64,000 nucleotides of DNA, taken from the NCBI RefSeq assembly GCF_010668395.1, contig NZ_WUEY01000006.1:186001-250000 (forward strand). Reading direction: 5' to 3'. Below, one piece after another: positions 35,770 to 44,512 of this stretch (its first letter is position 1; every line of letters begins with the position of its first letter). The translations under genes and the position numbers were made by a program. The notes below the pieces were generated by a model. It saw nothing but the letters and a program-made list of their open reading frames with translations, made no database searches and was not told the DNA's origin. Source of the DNA: Martinezella lusitana (GTDB lineage Bacteria > Pseudomonadota > Alphaproteobacteria > Rhizobiales > Rhizobiaceae).

Positions 35770-37185
35770 CTACACCGCCTTGCACTGCGGATGGAAACGC
35801 TCGGCGACACTTTCCGCTGCCGCATAGGCCTGTGTCACGATTTCCGGCACCAGATCGATGTCGGGAAGACTGCCAAGACCCAGGGGACCGATGGCAAAGA
35901 GCCCTTCCGTCGTGCGGCCGTTCACCTCGAGCGCCCCTGCTGCCTCGACGGCAAGGCCGAGACCGAGCTCGTCCGGCACCGCAAGACCGGTGTCGATCAG
36001 GCTCCGCAGCAGCGGGGCATTCAGATCGGGCGCCTGGCATCGACAGTCGATCACATCGTCGGCATAGAGCTGCTCGGTCTCCTGCCGCCCTGCCGGTCGC
36101 AAGACCAGCCCGGTCGGTGTTCGCCGCATGAAATGGCCACGCCGCAGCAAGGTATTTCCCTCGGCCAGCTCCTGCTTCAGGCGAACATGCAGCGCCTCGG
36201 GCAGCCGGTTGCGATGGCTGTCGTAGAGCGCCCTGAGGTGCCGGTTGAACTGCTGCTTCTGGCCGGCCGGCAAGGACCGCCAAAGCGACCGCGCATGCTT
36301 GCGCAAGCCGTTCATGACGGATTGCCAGCTTTGGCCGTTCGCCTCCGCCTCACCGCAAGCCTTGCGGATGAAGCGAATAATCTCGCTGAGGTTGCCGGGC
36401 ATTTCATCGGCGGGGAAAACCGGATCGGCATTGTTGCGCGTATGGCTTTGCGGCAGAAAACCACGTCGCGAAACGATGGTGATCTGCCCCGTATAGCCGT
36501 TTTCACGCATCTGCAGCAGCCGGTCGACGACACGCAGCCCGCTGCCGAGCAGGATCGTGTGCGGGCGCGAGACAAGACGGCGTGCGCGCACGGTCGTTGG
36601 AACGGTCACGAGATCGCTGGCCTGCGTTTCCTGATCGGTAATGCCATAGCCGGTTGCCAGCACCACCATGTCGAACGGCGCGTTGACGGCGCCATCGCTT
36701 TCCACCACGAAGCGGCCGCCTCGAACGCGGCGAAGACCGAAGACCGTCTCGCTGCTGACCTGCACCGCAACATCGCGCCGCGACGAGAAGGCCTCGGAAA
36801 AACGCTGGTAGACATAGTCGCTGAAAATGCTCTTCGGCACGAAAATCTGCAAAAAGCCCGGTATGGCCGCCGGAACGGCGCTCCGGAAAGGCGCATTGCC
36901 GCTCAGCCATTGATTGAAATCATCGGGATCGCCGGCGGAAACGGAGAGATCGCGAACGCGGCTGTTGAGAATCTCGCTGCTGTGTCCGGAGGCCAATGCC
37001 TGTCCGCCGCTGACGCTGGAATTAGGATCGAAAAGCTGCAGGTGGAAAGGAAAGCGCACTGTCTTCAACAGGGCTATCGCCATCATCATGCCGGAAAAAC
37101 CGCGCCCGATCACGGCGATGCGCGGCATCGCATAGGACTGCGCCGCCGCATTCGTCCTGGCGGAAAAAAATCCCTGAACCGTCAT
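35770..37185 (-). CDS. FAD/NAD(P)-binding oxidoreductase (NAD_binding_9 type)
   Basis: A 471-residue flavoprotein. I start at ATG 37185 (AGGAG five bases upstream). Residues ~20-60 carry a Rossmann motif (VIGRGFSGMMMA), a second glycine-rich segment near 230 (ILLGSGLRVVDRLLQM) sits in the NAD(P) part, and GLFAIGPLGLGS near the C-terminus is the closing FAD motif. It is paralogous to the gene at 39818 (shared SW-x-V-x3-R, LPAGQKQQFNRHLR-like helix). Family members oxidise or hydroxylate small molecules; some act in organosulfur or siderophore pathways. Substrate unknown. Confidence 0.75.
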   Translation of the reverse strand: MTVQGFFSARTNAAAQSYAMPRIAVIGRGFSGMMMAIALLKTVRFPFHLQLFDPNSSVSGGQALASGHSSEILNSRVRDLSVSAGDPDDFNQWLSGNAPFRSAVPAAIPGFLQIFVPKSIFSDYVYQRFSEAFSSRRDVAVQVSSETVFGLRRVRGGRFVVESDGAVNAPFDMVVLATGYGITDQETQASDLVTVPTTVRARRLVSRPHTILLGSGLRVVDRLLQMRENGYTGQITIVSRRGFLPQSHTRNNADPVFPADEMPGNLSEIIRFIRKACGEAEANGQSWQSVMNGLRKHARSLWRSLPAGQKQQFNRHLRALYDSHRNRLPEALHVRLKQELAEGNTLLRRGHFMRRTPTGLVLRPAGRQETEQLYADDVIDCRCQAPDLNAPLLRSLIDTGLAVPDELGLGLAVEAAGALEVNGRTTEGLFAIGPLGLGSLPDIDLVPEIVTQAYAAAESVAERFHPQCKAV

Positions 37186-37899
37186 ATCAACTCCTGGGGC
37201 GAGAGGTGGTCGATCATGCCTTTCTTGGGGCTTACTCACTTTACAGGCCCAGAAACACGAATTCCGATCTCAGTTGCTCGTCAGCGGAACAATTGCGGCC
37301 GACAAAACGCGCGGAAATCGCTTCGGTTCTCAACTCGACGCATTCTTTCGATCCCGGAGTCCCTTCCATGGAAGAAAGATGCGACAGGCGGGTCCAACTC
37401 CGATCCAACATCGGATGCCCGCAATCGGCCGCCACTGAATGACGTCTCAAACACCATCGGGCGGCAGTCTATTGCCTTTGTCTACTTATTTAGTCGTATA
37501 TGAAAGCGCGAAAATGCGCCGCTAGCAAGTGCTTTCTTGTGAGGGCAAGATCGGAGCAATGATGCCGTGGCACAGAGAATGCTGCGCGACCAGATCCCGG
37601 CTTTTCGTCGGCACCTAACCCGATCGGCGAAAATGGAAAGCAATTCATAGCCCTGAAGCCGGTGCGCGAAGCCGCTTTCGATGCCGTTATGGCCGGAAAA
37701 TGAGAGAGCGGAAAGCTCATCGCCCGACGGCAGCATCTCGACCGCCGCCCATGCGATTTTCCATTTGCCGCCTGTCATGCCGAAGGGCGCGGCACGCACG
37801 AACTCAGAAAATTCATTGTATAGTACCGCTATCGAAATTAGAATCCTGGTCATTTGCCGCGCCTGAGAAACTGATCTGGCGACGGCGGAGGAGTGGTAA
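37186..37899. other. Long intergenic region before the SfnB-like gene
   Basis: About 710 bases separating divergent genes. Short open frames on both strands match nothing I know. Near its right end is TTGTATAGTACCGCTAT (37816-37832), resembling sites near 39750 and 41360. The rest shows no clear hairpin or repeat. Confidence 0.4.
37816..37832. promoter_or_regulatory. TTGTATAG-type motif upstream of the SfnB-like gene
   Basis: TTGTATAGTACCGCTAT lies 70-85 bases before the SfnB-like start. Related sequences precede the Rrf2 gene and, on the other strand, the second FAD oxidoreductase gene. It may be an Rrf2-type operator; inference from three-way similarity only. Confidence 0.4.
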
Positions 37900-39117
37900 A
37901 TGGGGACTGTTTCGCAGTTGCACGAACGCGTCAGGCCGCCCGCGCATCGCATTCAGAGCGAAGAGGAAGCACTCGATATCGCACGTTCGCTTGCAGCCAG
38001 TTTTGCGCAGCAGGCAAGCGACCGCGACATCAACCGCATCCTGCCCTATGACGAAGTCGAGGTCCTGTCCCAATCGGGCCTGCTCGGAATTTCCGTTCCC
38101 TCGGAGCACGGCGGCATCGACATTTCAAATTGCGTTCTCGCCGAAGTCGTTGCCATCCTGGCGGAAGCGGATCCCTCTATCGCCCAGATAGTGCAGACGC
38201 ATTTTCATGTGCTGGAAGCGATACGGATCGGCGGCGGCGACGATCAGCGAGCCGCTCTCTTCGATCGGGCCATCATAGGCGATCGCTTCGGTGGTGTGTT
38301 TTCCGAATCCGGCATCGGCGGGGCGGATCAGGATGCGCCGCATCCGATAGCGGATGGGCCTGGCTTCCGCCTCAGCGGCCGCATTTCCCCTTCCGCCAGC
38401 ATTCTCTTTTCAGACTGGATTGCCTTGTTCGTCCCGGACGAGCGCAAGAGGCTCTTGGCAGCCGTCGTGCCGAGGAACACCGAAGGCATCCAGATCATCG
38501 ACGACTGGGACGGCTTCGGTCAGCGAACCTCAGGAAACGGTACGACCATTCTTCACAATGTCTATCTCGATGCCGATGCCGTACTGCAGAATCGGGAAAA
38601 GCTGGCCGAGCCTACGGTGATCGACAGCGTGAGCCAGCTCACCCATGCCGGCATCAATCTTGGCATCGCCCGATCCGCACTTGCCGCGACGATGAGTTTC
38701 GTGAAGGCATATCCCTCGCCATCGACGGATAGCGGCACCCAAAAGGCGGCGGATGATCCGCTGATCGTAACGAGGATCGGCGAGATTGCCGTTCGCATCG
38801 AAGCGGCGACTGCGATAGTGGAGCGGGCCGGCGGCAAGATCGACGCCGCTCAGATCAACCTCACGGAGGATCATGTCGTCGATGCCGCTCTCTCCGTTGC
38901 GGCAGCCCAGGCGATTACGGCTGATATCGCGATGGATGCGACCAATACGCTGTTCGATCTAGCCGGCGCGACGTCGGCGCGCATCGGGCTCAATCTCGAT
39001 CGCCACTGGCGCAATGCCCGCATTCACACGCTTCATGACCCTGCGCGCAGGAAATACAGCATCGTCGGCAATTATCATCTCAACGGCATGAAGCCATCGA
39101 AGAAGTCCTTGCTCTGA
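37900..39117 (+). CDS. SfnB/DszC-like acyl-CoA dehydrogenase-fold flavoprotein
   Basis: A 405-residue protein of the acyl-CoA dehydrogenase fold. The sequence resembles the SfnB / DszC monooxygenase branch: HGGIDISNCVLAEVVAILAEADPSIAQIVQTHF (about 68-100) and FSESGIGGADQD (about 133-144), then the C-terminal helical bundle with LDRHWRNARIHTLHDP (about 367-382), which is the DszC/SfnB closing motif. In Pseudomonas, SfnB-group proteins act in dimethylsulfone/sulfonate sulfur acquisition. ATG 37900 has GGAGGAG about six bases upstream. The neighbouring Rrf2 regulator and FAD oxidoreductases fit a sulfur-scavenging locus. Confidence 0.8.
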   Translation: MGTVSQLHERVRPPAHRIQSEEEALDIARSLAASFAQQASDRDINRILPYDEVEVLSQSGLLGISVPSEHGGIDISNCVLAEVVAILAEADPSIAQIVQTHFHVLEAIRIGGGDDQRAALFDRAIIGDRFGGVFSESGIGGADQDAPHPIADGPGFRLSGRISPSASILFSDWIALFVPDERKRLLAAVVPRNTEGIQIIDDWDGFGQRTSGNGTTILHNVYLDADAVLQNREKLAEPTVIDSVSQLTHAGINLGIARSALAATMSFVKAYPSPSTDSGTQKAADDPLIVTRIGEIAVRIEAATAIVERAGGKIDAAQINLTEDHVVDAALSVAAAQAITADIAMDATNTLFDLAGATSARIGLNLDRHWRNARIHTLHDPARRKYSIVGNYHLNGMKPSKKSLL

Positions 39118-39140
39118 CCCGCAGGGAAGCGCGGAAAAGA

Positions 39141-39608
39141 TCAGCCGATCTGCGAGGCGCGGCGGTCTTCCCGTTCGGGAATGTCGATATCCGAACCGCC
39201 GGCAACGAACTGTTCCAGCGACATGTTGTCGAGAATTTCGGCAATGGCGTCACGGACTTCCGTCATGGAGCGCCGCACCTGACAGCGCTCCGGATCGGAA
39301 CAGTCGTCGCAAGCCTCATAGGCCGTGCGGCTGGCGCAGCGAATCGGCGCCAGCGGGCCATCCAGCGTGCGGATGACATGGCCGATGCGGATTTCCGACG
39401 CGGGGCGCGAGAGCGAATAACCACCGCCCGGCCCTTTTTTCGAGCGCAACACGCCGGCGTTGCGCAATTCGAGAAGGATGGTATCGAGAAACTTCTTCGG
39501 AATATTGTTGCGCAACGCGATATCGTTGATGAACGCGGTTTCCCCCGGGCCGAGGCGTGCGAGATCCACCAACGCCTTCAGTCCGTATTTTCCTTTTTTC
39601 GTAAGCAT
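39141..39608 (-). CDS. Rrf2-family transcriptional regulator
   Basis: A 155-residue winged-helix regulator starting MLTKKGKYGLKALVDLAR, with the Rrf2 recognition helix region IPKKFLDTILLELRNAGVLRSKKGPGGGY (about 36-64). Four cysteines (C91, C100, C103, C109) lie where IscR-type members bind Fe-S, but spacing differs from IscR. It is convergent with the SfnB-like gene. Candidate target sites of the TTGTATAG type lie before it and before its neighbours. CymR-like sulfur/cysteine control or redox sensing are both possible. Confidence 0.85.
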   Translation of the reverse strand: MLTKKGKYGLKALVDLARLGPGETAFINDIALRNNIPKKFLDTILLELRNAGVLRSKKGPGGGYSLSRPASEIRIGHVIRTLDGPLAPIRCASRTAYEACDDCSDPERCQVRRSMTEVRDAIAEILDNMSLEQFVAGGSDIDIPEREDRRASQIG

Positions 39609-39744
39609 CGCCGTCCGCTTTACTGCAAAGTCGATTGTTGAAAACCCGGCTTGGCCGCCCAAGAGAGACTCAACCGGCCCGTCCTGTCATCATGGATTGC
39701 GGAAGTAGACCCGCGCATCCCGACGAACAAGACAGTAACTCACA

Positions 39745-39786
39745 AATTGTATAGTTTATATGAGTAAATTTAGGCAATTGTATCGT
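39745..39786. promoter_or_regulatory. AT-rich TTGTATAG-type sites upstream of the Rrf2 gene
   Basis: AATTGTATAGTTTATATGA (39745-39763) and a second AATTGTATCG (39776-39785) lie 140-180 bases before the Rrf2 start. Autoregulation is the usual pattern for Rrf2 proteins, but binding is not shown. Confidence 0.4.
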
Positions 39787-39817
39787 CTAAGCAACGAATT
39801 TGCGGCTTTTCTTGGAT

Positions 39818-41278
39818 TCAGGCAGCGCTGCTGTCCAAATATGCCTTCCCCTGCTCGGCTTCATGGTTGGTGATCGCTTCGGCGACCTGTTCGGCGACAA
39901 GAACGGCGTGCTCGACCACCTCGGGCAGCCCCATGAGTTCGCCGAAAGTGCCGCGCGCGAGCGGCCCGGAGATAAACAACGACGGCACCACCGTTCCATC
40001 GGCCGCAAGCGCGCGCGATCGCGTATCGCAGGCAAATCCCAGCCGCGCGGGATCCATGGCGAGATATCCGGCCTTCGACAACGCGTCGATCCAGCCCTGC
40101 GACTGCAGAATGCCGCGATGGCCCGGACCCGTGGTGACGACGACCGCATCGAATTGCTTCTCGATACGCCGCCCGGAACGGCTGAGCTGCAATGCGCAGT
40201 CGATGACACCGTCCACAGCCCCCACGGCCGCGACCGATGCCGCCAGCACCTCGAGCCTGCCGGCTTCGATCACCCTTTCGCTGACCGCCTCCACCTGCGG
40301 CGCCACGCGAAAGCGATGCACATCCCAGAACGGTCTCAGATGCCTGACGAGACGCCGCCGCTCCTCGACCGGCAGCGCATGCCACACATGCCGGCCCTGC
40401 GCCCTCACCTGATCGATGACCACATGCCAGCTGCGCCCTTCGCCCTCTGCCTGGCGGATGGTGGCCCGCACGCGGCGCAGGAGAGCGGTCGCCGTCTTTG
40501 AAGGCTCGCTGGCGAAATCGCCGAACAGCTCCTGCTTCACCGCCGCATGGCCACGCGAACGCAAACCACGTCTTGATATGGCGGTGATGGGGCCCTTGTG
40601 ACCTCTGAGCTCGAGCGACGCTATCACATCGGCCGAGGTCAAGCCGTTACCGACAACCAGGACACGATCCCCTGCGCGGATGGCGGAAAGCGCATCCGGT
40701 CGCGTCGGATCCGGAACGAAACGCGGGTGATCGGCAAGCGCATCCTGCAGCACCTCCGGCGGCAGAGGCGACGGATGGCTGGTGGCAATGACGAGAATAT
40801 CAGCATCCACACGCTGCCCTGCCGCGCTGACGAGCGTCCAGCGACGACCCGCCCTCTCGATGCGCTCCACGCCTTGCCTGACGTGAACGAGGCGTCCATC
40901 CTCGACGTAGGGCGTAATCATGCTGTTGATATAGTTGCCGAATGCGGAGCGTCGCGGAAAAAGGCCGCCATTGGCGGCAACGGCAGCCTCGTCATCGGCG
41001 AGCACATTCCGCTCCTGCAACCAGCGCTGAAAGTGCTCGATGTCATCCGGAAGCAGGCTCATCTTCGCCGCCGGCACGTTGATGCGATGGGCGGGGTCCT
41101 GCGTATCGTAGGCGAGCCCCTTCCCCAACCGTTCCCGCGGCTCGAATATGAAGAGTTGACCGGCCTGCAATGATCGCCGCTGCAGCAGATGGAAGGCAAC
41201 TCCGGTTCCGGAAACGCCGCCGCCGACAATGGCGATGACCGGCAGATCACGCGCCTGTTGATCATTGCCAATGGTCAA
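39818..41278 (-). CDS. FAD/NAD(P)-binding oxidoreductase, paralogue of the 35770 gene
   Basis: About 486 residues. The N-terminal Rossmann motif is VIAIVGGGVSGTGVAFHLL, a second nucleotide motif is VLVVGNGLTSADVI, and the C-terminal closing segment is FISGPLARGTFGELMGLPEVVEHA. Overall it matches the NAD_binding_9 flavoprotein group and the neighbouring paralogue. I prefer TTG 41278 because GGAGGGAG precedes it; ATG 41341 has no ribosome-binding site. It is transcribed leftward toward Rrf2. A role with the SfnB-like enzyme in sulfur or organosulfur oxidation is inference. Confidence 0.7.
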   Translation of the reverse strand: MTIGNDQQARDLPVIAIVGGGVSGTGVAFHLLQRRSLQAGQLFIFEPRERLGKGLAYDTQDPAHRINVPAAKMSLLPDDIEHFQRWLQERNVLADDEAAVAANGGLFPRRSAFGNYINSMITPYVEDGRLVHVRQGVERIERAGRRWTLVSAAGQRVDADILVIATSHPSPLPPEVLQDALADHPRFVPDPTRPDALSAIRAGDRVLVVGNGLTSADVIASLELRGHKGPITAISRRGLRSRGHAAVKQELFGDFASEPSKTATALLRRVRATIRQAEGEGRSWHVVIDQVRAQGRHVWHALPVEERRRLVRHLRPFWDVHRFRVAPQVEAVSERVIEAGRLEVLAASVAAVGAVDGVIDCALQLSRSGRRIEKQFDAVVVTTGPGHRGILQSQGWIDALSKAGYLAMDPARLGFACDTRSRALAADGTVVPSLFISGPLARGTFGELMGLPEVVEHAVLVAEQVAEAITNHEAEQGKAYLDSSAA

Positions 41279-41353
41279 TAGCCAACTCCCTCCAGATCGG
41301 TCGCCGCGCGAACTCTTCGCGCCACGAGCAATCGCAATCATCGTTGGGGAGAA

Positions 41354-41373
41354 AGATATACTCTATAAAATTT
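41354..41373. promoter_or_regulatory. TTGTATAG-like motif upstream of the second FAD oxidoreductase
   Basis: The complement reads AAATTTTATAGAGTATATCT, similar to the sites at 37816 and 39745. It lies about 80 bases before the preferred start. TTGACA follows at 41375-41380 on the plus strand and may belong to a rightward promoter for the small gene at 41582. Confidence 0.4.
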
Positions 41374-41581
41374 GTTGACAACACGATCGCAGCGAGCGCG
41401 GACGACCCATCGACCAAAAGCAGTCAATGGAGTGCTGATATGCATTTACAAACAAATGGTTATTTGTGCCGCGCACAACATTGTTTTTGCACCGCAGGAT
41501 GTAAAAAACTTGGCATACGCCTCCGCGAGGAACATACTAGCGGTTGTTCTGGTTCGTATTCTCTTTGAGAGGAGAAACATC

Positions 41582-41686
41582 ATGGAACTGCTTCACATCC
41601 TGACTCCCTTCGACTATGCGCTGATGCTGCTTCTGGCTGTCATCTTTGTGTTCAGCGTGATGGAAGGCGTGCATAAAAAGCACTGA
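41582..41686 (+). CDS. 34-residue single-span membrane protein
   Basis: The product begins MELLHILTPFDYALMLLLAV and ends GVHKKH, with one hydrophobic span (about 11-27) and a positively charged end. GAGAGGAG (41567-41574) lies seven bases before the ATG, stronger than most starts here. No family recognised. A long leader (41384-41566) without a gene precedes it. Confidence 0.6.
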   Translation: MELLHILTPFDYALMLLLAVIFVFSVMEGVHKKH

Positions 41687-42207
41687 CTACGCCCCATCGA
41701 GGCGATGACAATGCCGCCGGGCGGACACGCCGGCAGGTTTTCGAATGTGCGGATAGCTGCATAGCCGCCGAGGCGCGTTATCGATCCGTGTAAGTGGACG
41801 GTTTGCCCCGCCAGCGAAGGCATTGCGTGCAGATACTTGAGCTGCGACGGCCTCTGCTGGAATGTTTGATGTTCCGTCCTGTATCGAGTCTCCTACCGCT
41901 TGTTGGACCATAGCGACCAACCCGCTCATATCGGCGATTGAGCAAGCTTTCAAGCTTGGCTCCTCGAGAAAATTCCCAAGATATCACAGACTATTCAATA
42001 TGATGTGAGAAACCCCCCCTCATTTCGAGAATGAGGGCATATGTGCGCGCCCATCAATACAACAGCGGATATATCAATACGCAGCACCGCTGAGTAAAAC
42101 CGAAAAATCACTCCAGCCAATGGCAATATTTTCGCAAGCCTCGCGCAAACAATCCATAAGATACTCTTACCCATCGACAAGAAACATCAAGAAGAAAGGG
42201 TATACTT
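41687..42207. other. Non-coding interval with a hairpin
   Basis: About 520 bases. CCCTCATT-TCGAG-AATGAGGG forms a perfect hairpin at 42017-42037; a run of C precedes it. The open frames on both strands lack recognisable domains. It separates the two very small membrane-protein genes. Confidence 0.4.
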
Positions 42208-42330
42208 ATGGGTTACGACTGGGATGGTATCAAAACGCGCCGGATGAGACGGCTGAAATACGGGATTTCGCTATTCCTCTTCACGATGTCCCTAACAGCG
42301 CCAACCATGTTCCTGCTGCATCTGCATTAA
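42208..42330 (+). CDS. 40-residue small membrane-protein candidate
   Basis: The frame begins MGYDWDGIKTRRMRRLKYG, a basic start, then one hydrophobic segment (ISLFLFTMSLTAPTMFLLHL) and stop TAA 42328. AAAGGG is eight bases upstream of ATG. The positive-inside pattern and ribosome-binding site make it plausible, but there is no family evidence. The ~260 bases that follow up to the tRNA hold no convincing gene. Confidence 0.45.
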   Translation: MGYDWDGIKTRRMRRLKYGISLFLFTMSLTAPTMFLLHLH

Positions 42331-42594
42331 GCCGACGCGGCAGATCGCTCGTATTCAGGCAAGCGATAACGTCACGCTGTTTGCCAGTGTGGTTGGCCAT
42401 ACGGAAGGCCACGCCGTTGAATGACGAGCCTCACATTGCATTGAGCAGTTTGGTGAAGGACGCGGCGAAACGGATGGAAGAACGCTGCAGCGAAAAGGCC
42501 ACCCGCGTTCAAGAATAAAACGAAAAGTGAATTGGAAACGGCTTCCAGGAAACCGTGGTCAATCAGCGCAAATTTAAGCTAAGTGCTTGAAATT

Positions 42595-42670
<76 letters not shown>

Positions 42671-42794
42671 GCACCGCTTGCTGGCGGCGTGATCGGGCAT
42701 ATAAATAGGATCGGTTTGATTGTCCAGCGGCCAGACGAATTTTCTTTGTCTTTTTGTCAAAAAAATTTCAGGAGCCGCAAAAAATCCAATAAAA

Positions 42795-43727
42795 TCAAAG
42801 CTCAAGAATTCCGGACGCAATACGCACCGCTTGGCCGCCAATCCGCGCATTTGCGATCTGCCCGCCCTCGACATCGACATGAAGGTGAATCAGCGACGGC
42901 CGGCCCATCTCTATGCCCTGCTCGATGATGAAGGGATGATGCCCGTCCGGCAGGGCATCGAACTGGTTGATGGCTCCGGACATCGCGGCGACCGCGGAAC
43001 CCGTTGCCGGATCCTCGACGATCCCCATGCCGATCGGAAAAACGCGTGCATGAAACTTGGCTGCATGATTGACGCCGCCACGGCAATAGATGAAAGCCGA
43101 GGCAAGCGCGCCGTCGACAAAGGGAACCGTCTTCTCCCAAAGCTGCGCATCGAACTCCAGCCGTTCGGCCGCACCGATATCGTGCACCGGCACCAGAAGG
43201 AACGGTACGCCGGCGCTCCATATGGACGGAACGTGATTCTCGAAACCGATCTCGGTGATCTTCAGGCTGAGCGCATTGGCGATGTCGGCCTTGTCGAGCG
43301 GCAAAAGGATCTGCTGCGATTTCTTCGGCAGGTCGAACTCCGCAAAGCTCGCCTTGTTCTGCCGTAGCTTGATGGCACAGCGCACCGGCCCGACGCGCTC
43401 GTCCAGCACGGAAACGAGATCAAGCTCGCCGCCATGGCTGGCATGGGCTCTCTCCGCCAGGGCAATCGCCGTACCGACCGTCGGATGCCCGGCAAAGGGC
43501 AGCTCGCGGCCGGGCGTGAATATCCGCAGATTTGCAGTATGGGCCGGATTTTGCGGCGGCAGCACGAACACCGTCTCTGAAAGGTTCAACTCCCGGGCGA
43601 TCGATTGCATCGCCTCGTCGCTCAAGCCCTCGGCATCGAAGATGATCGCCAGTGGATTACCCGCCAGCCTGCTGTCGGTGAACACATCATAGACACTGTA
43701 GCTGCGCGCCAATCCTGCCTCCATCAT
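42795..43727 (-). CDS. PhzF-family isomerase-like protein
   Basis: A 310-residue protein of the PhzF fold. It begins SYSVYDVFTDSRLAGNPLAI and has the catalytic Glu51 in ARELNLSETVFVLP, then FTPGRELPFAGHPTVGTA (about 70-87) and GIVEDPATGSAVAAMSG (about 235-251), all family hallmarks. Most members outside phenazine clusters have unknown substrates. It is alone, near the tRNA and upstream-adjacent to the NUDIX gene end. Confidence 0.85.
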   Translation of the reverse strand: MMEAGLARSYSVYDVFTDSRLAGNPLAIIFDAEGLSDEAMQSIARELNLSETVFVLPPQNPAHTANLRIFTPGRELPFAGHPTVGTAIALAERAHASHGGELDLVSVLDERVGPVRCAIKLRQNKASFAEFDLPKKSQQILLPLDKADIANALSLKITEIGFENHVPSIWSAGVPFLLVPVHDIGAAERLEFDAQLWEKTVPFVDGALASAFIYCRGGVNHAAKFHARVFPIGMGIVEDPATGSAVAAMSGAINQFDALPDGHHPFIIEQGIEMGRPSLIHLHVDVEGGQIANARIGGQAVRIASGILEL

Positions 43728-43774
43728 GCTGTCAGTCTAACCATACCGGCAAGCGCCCCCGGCGCAAGCCCAAG

Positions 43775-44512
43775 CTATTTCCTCTCGCCGAAGAACCAGG
43801 CGAGAATGGGCAGCATCGCAATATTGTAGCGATGCGCCGCCGGGTCGGCCGATCGGATCGCGACCACCCCGTCGACCTCGTCCTCTTCGGAAACGAGCAT
43901 ATGCGCTTCGATCCGCCGCAGCATATCCTCGGCGGTCCAGGGAAAGCGGAAAATGCGGAAAAGCGTAACCGAGCGGTTTACGTGCGTGCCGTAATATCCG
44001 GACTCGGGAACCGCGTCGTTCAGGTCGAGGCCGGTCTCCTCCAGCACCTCGCGGCGCATGTTACCCTCGACATCGCAATGCCCGTCGACAATGTCGTTCT
44101 CATCCATCGATCCTGCGGCGCAATAGACCTGGCCGGGATTGGCCGTGTGCGGCGCCATGCGGATCGCGATGAGCGCTCCGTCCGAGGAAACCGCGACAGC
44201 AAAGGCAAAGAGGTGAAAGCCTCCCGGCGGCCTCTGCTTTCGCCACCAGAGAAACGTCGAAAAGGGTGTCACATAGGCCTCCCCTTTCACGGCACCATCG
44301 GCGATCGACAGTCGGTGCTGGAAGATCATGCGGCCGTCGAAAAGCGATGGATTGGCGGCGATTTCCCTTGCCCAGTTCTCCTGCGCCGCCTCCTGCTCGC
44401 GTATATGAAAGGGATGCTCGCCCGAAAGCACGGCAAGCTCGATGCTGGAAACGGGAAATACGGTGCTTTCCGGCGGCCAGCCGGCCCTGTCGTTCTGTTT
44501 TGAAACGGTCAT
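43775..44512 (-). CDS. NUDIX-family hydrolase
   Basis: A 245-residue protein. The NUDIX box is present but partly degenerate: GHCDVEGNMRREVLEETGL keeps the catalytic R-E-V-L-E-E-T-G, while the upstream Glu of the G-x5-E part is not in its usual place. ATG 44512 overlaps the stop of the endonuclease-like gene by four bases (ATGA), so they are co-translated. The much longer open frame upstream is a shadow of that gene. It likely hydrolyses a nucleotide derivative; substrate unknown. Confidence 0.75.
   Translation of the reverse strand: MTVSKQNDRAGWPPESTVFPVSSIELAVLSGEHPFHIREQEAAQENWAREIAANPSLFDGRMIFQHRLSIADGAVKGEAYVTPFSTFLWWRKQRPPGGFHLFAFAVAVSSDGALIAIRMAPHTANPGQVYCAAGSMDENDIVDGHCDVEGNMRREVLEETGLDLNDAVPESGYYGTHVNRSVTLFRIFRFPWTAEDMLRRIEAHMLVSEEDEVDGVVAIRSADPAAHRYNIAMLPILAWFFGERK

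Noticed and set aside
41687..41953. 88-residue minus-strand frame
   Set aside because: No recognisable family, no good ribosome-binding site; composition like other chance frames.
42120..42518. 132-residue plus-strand frame near tRNA-Lys
   Set aside because: Overlaps the more plausible small membrane-protein gene in another frame and has no ribosome-binding site; its C-terminal part (LSSLVKDAAKRMEERCSEK) looks mildly protein-like but not enough to call.
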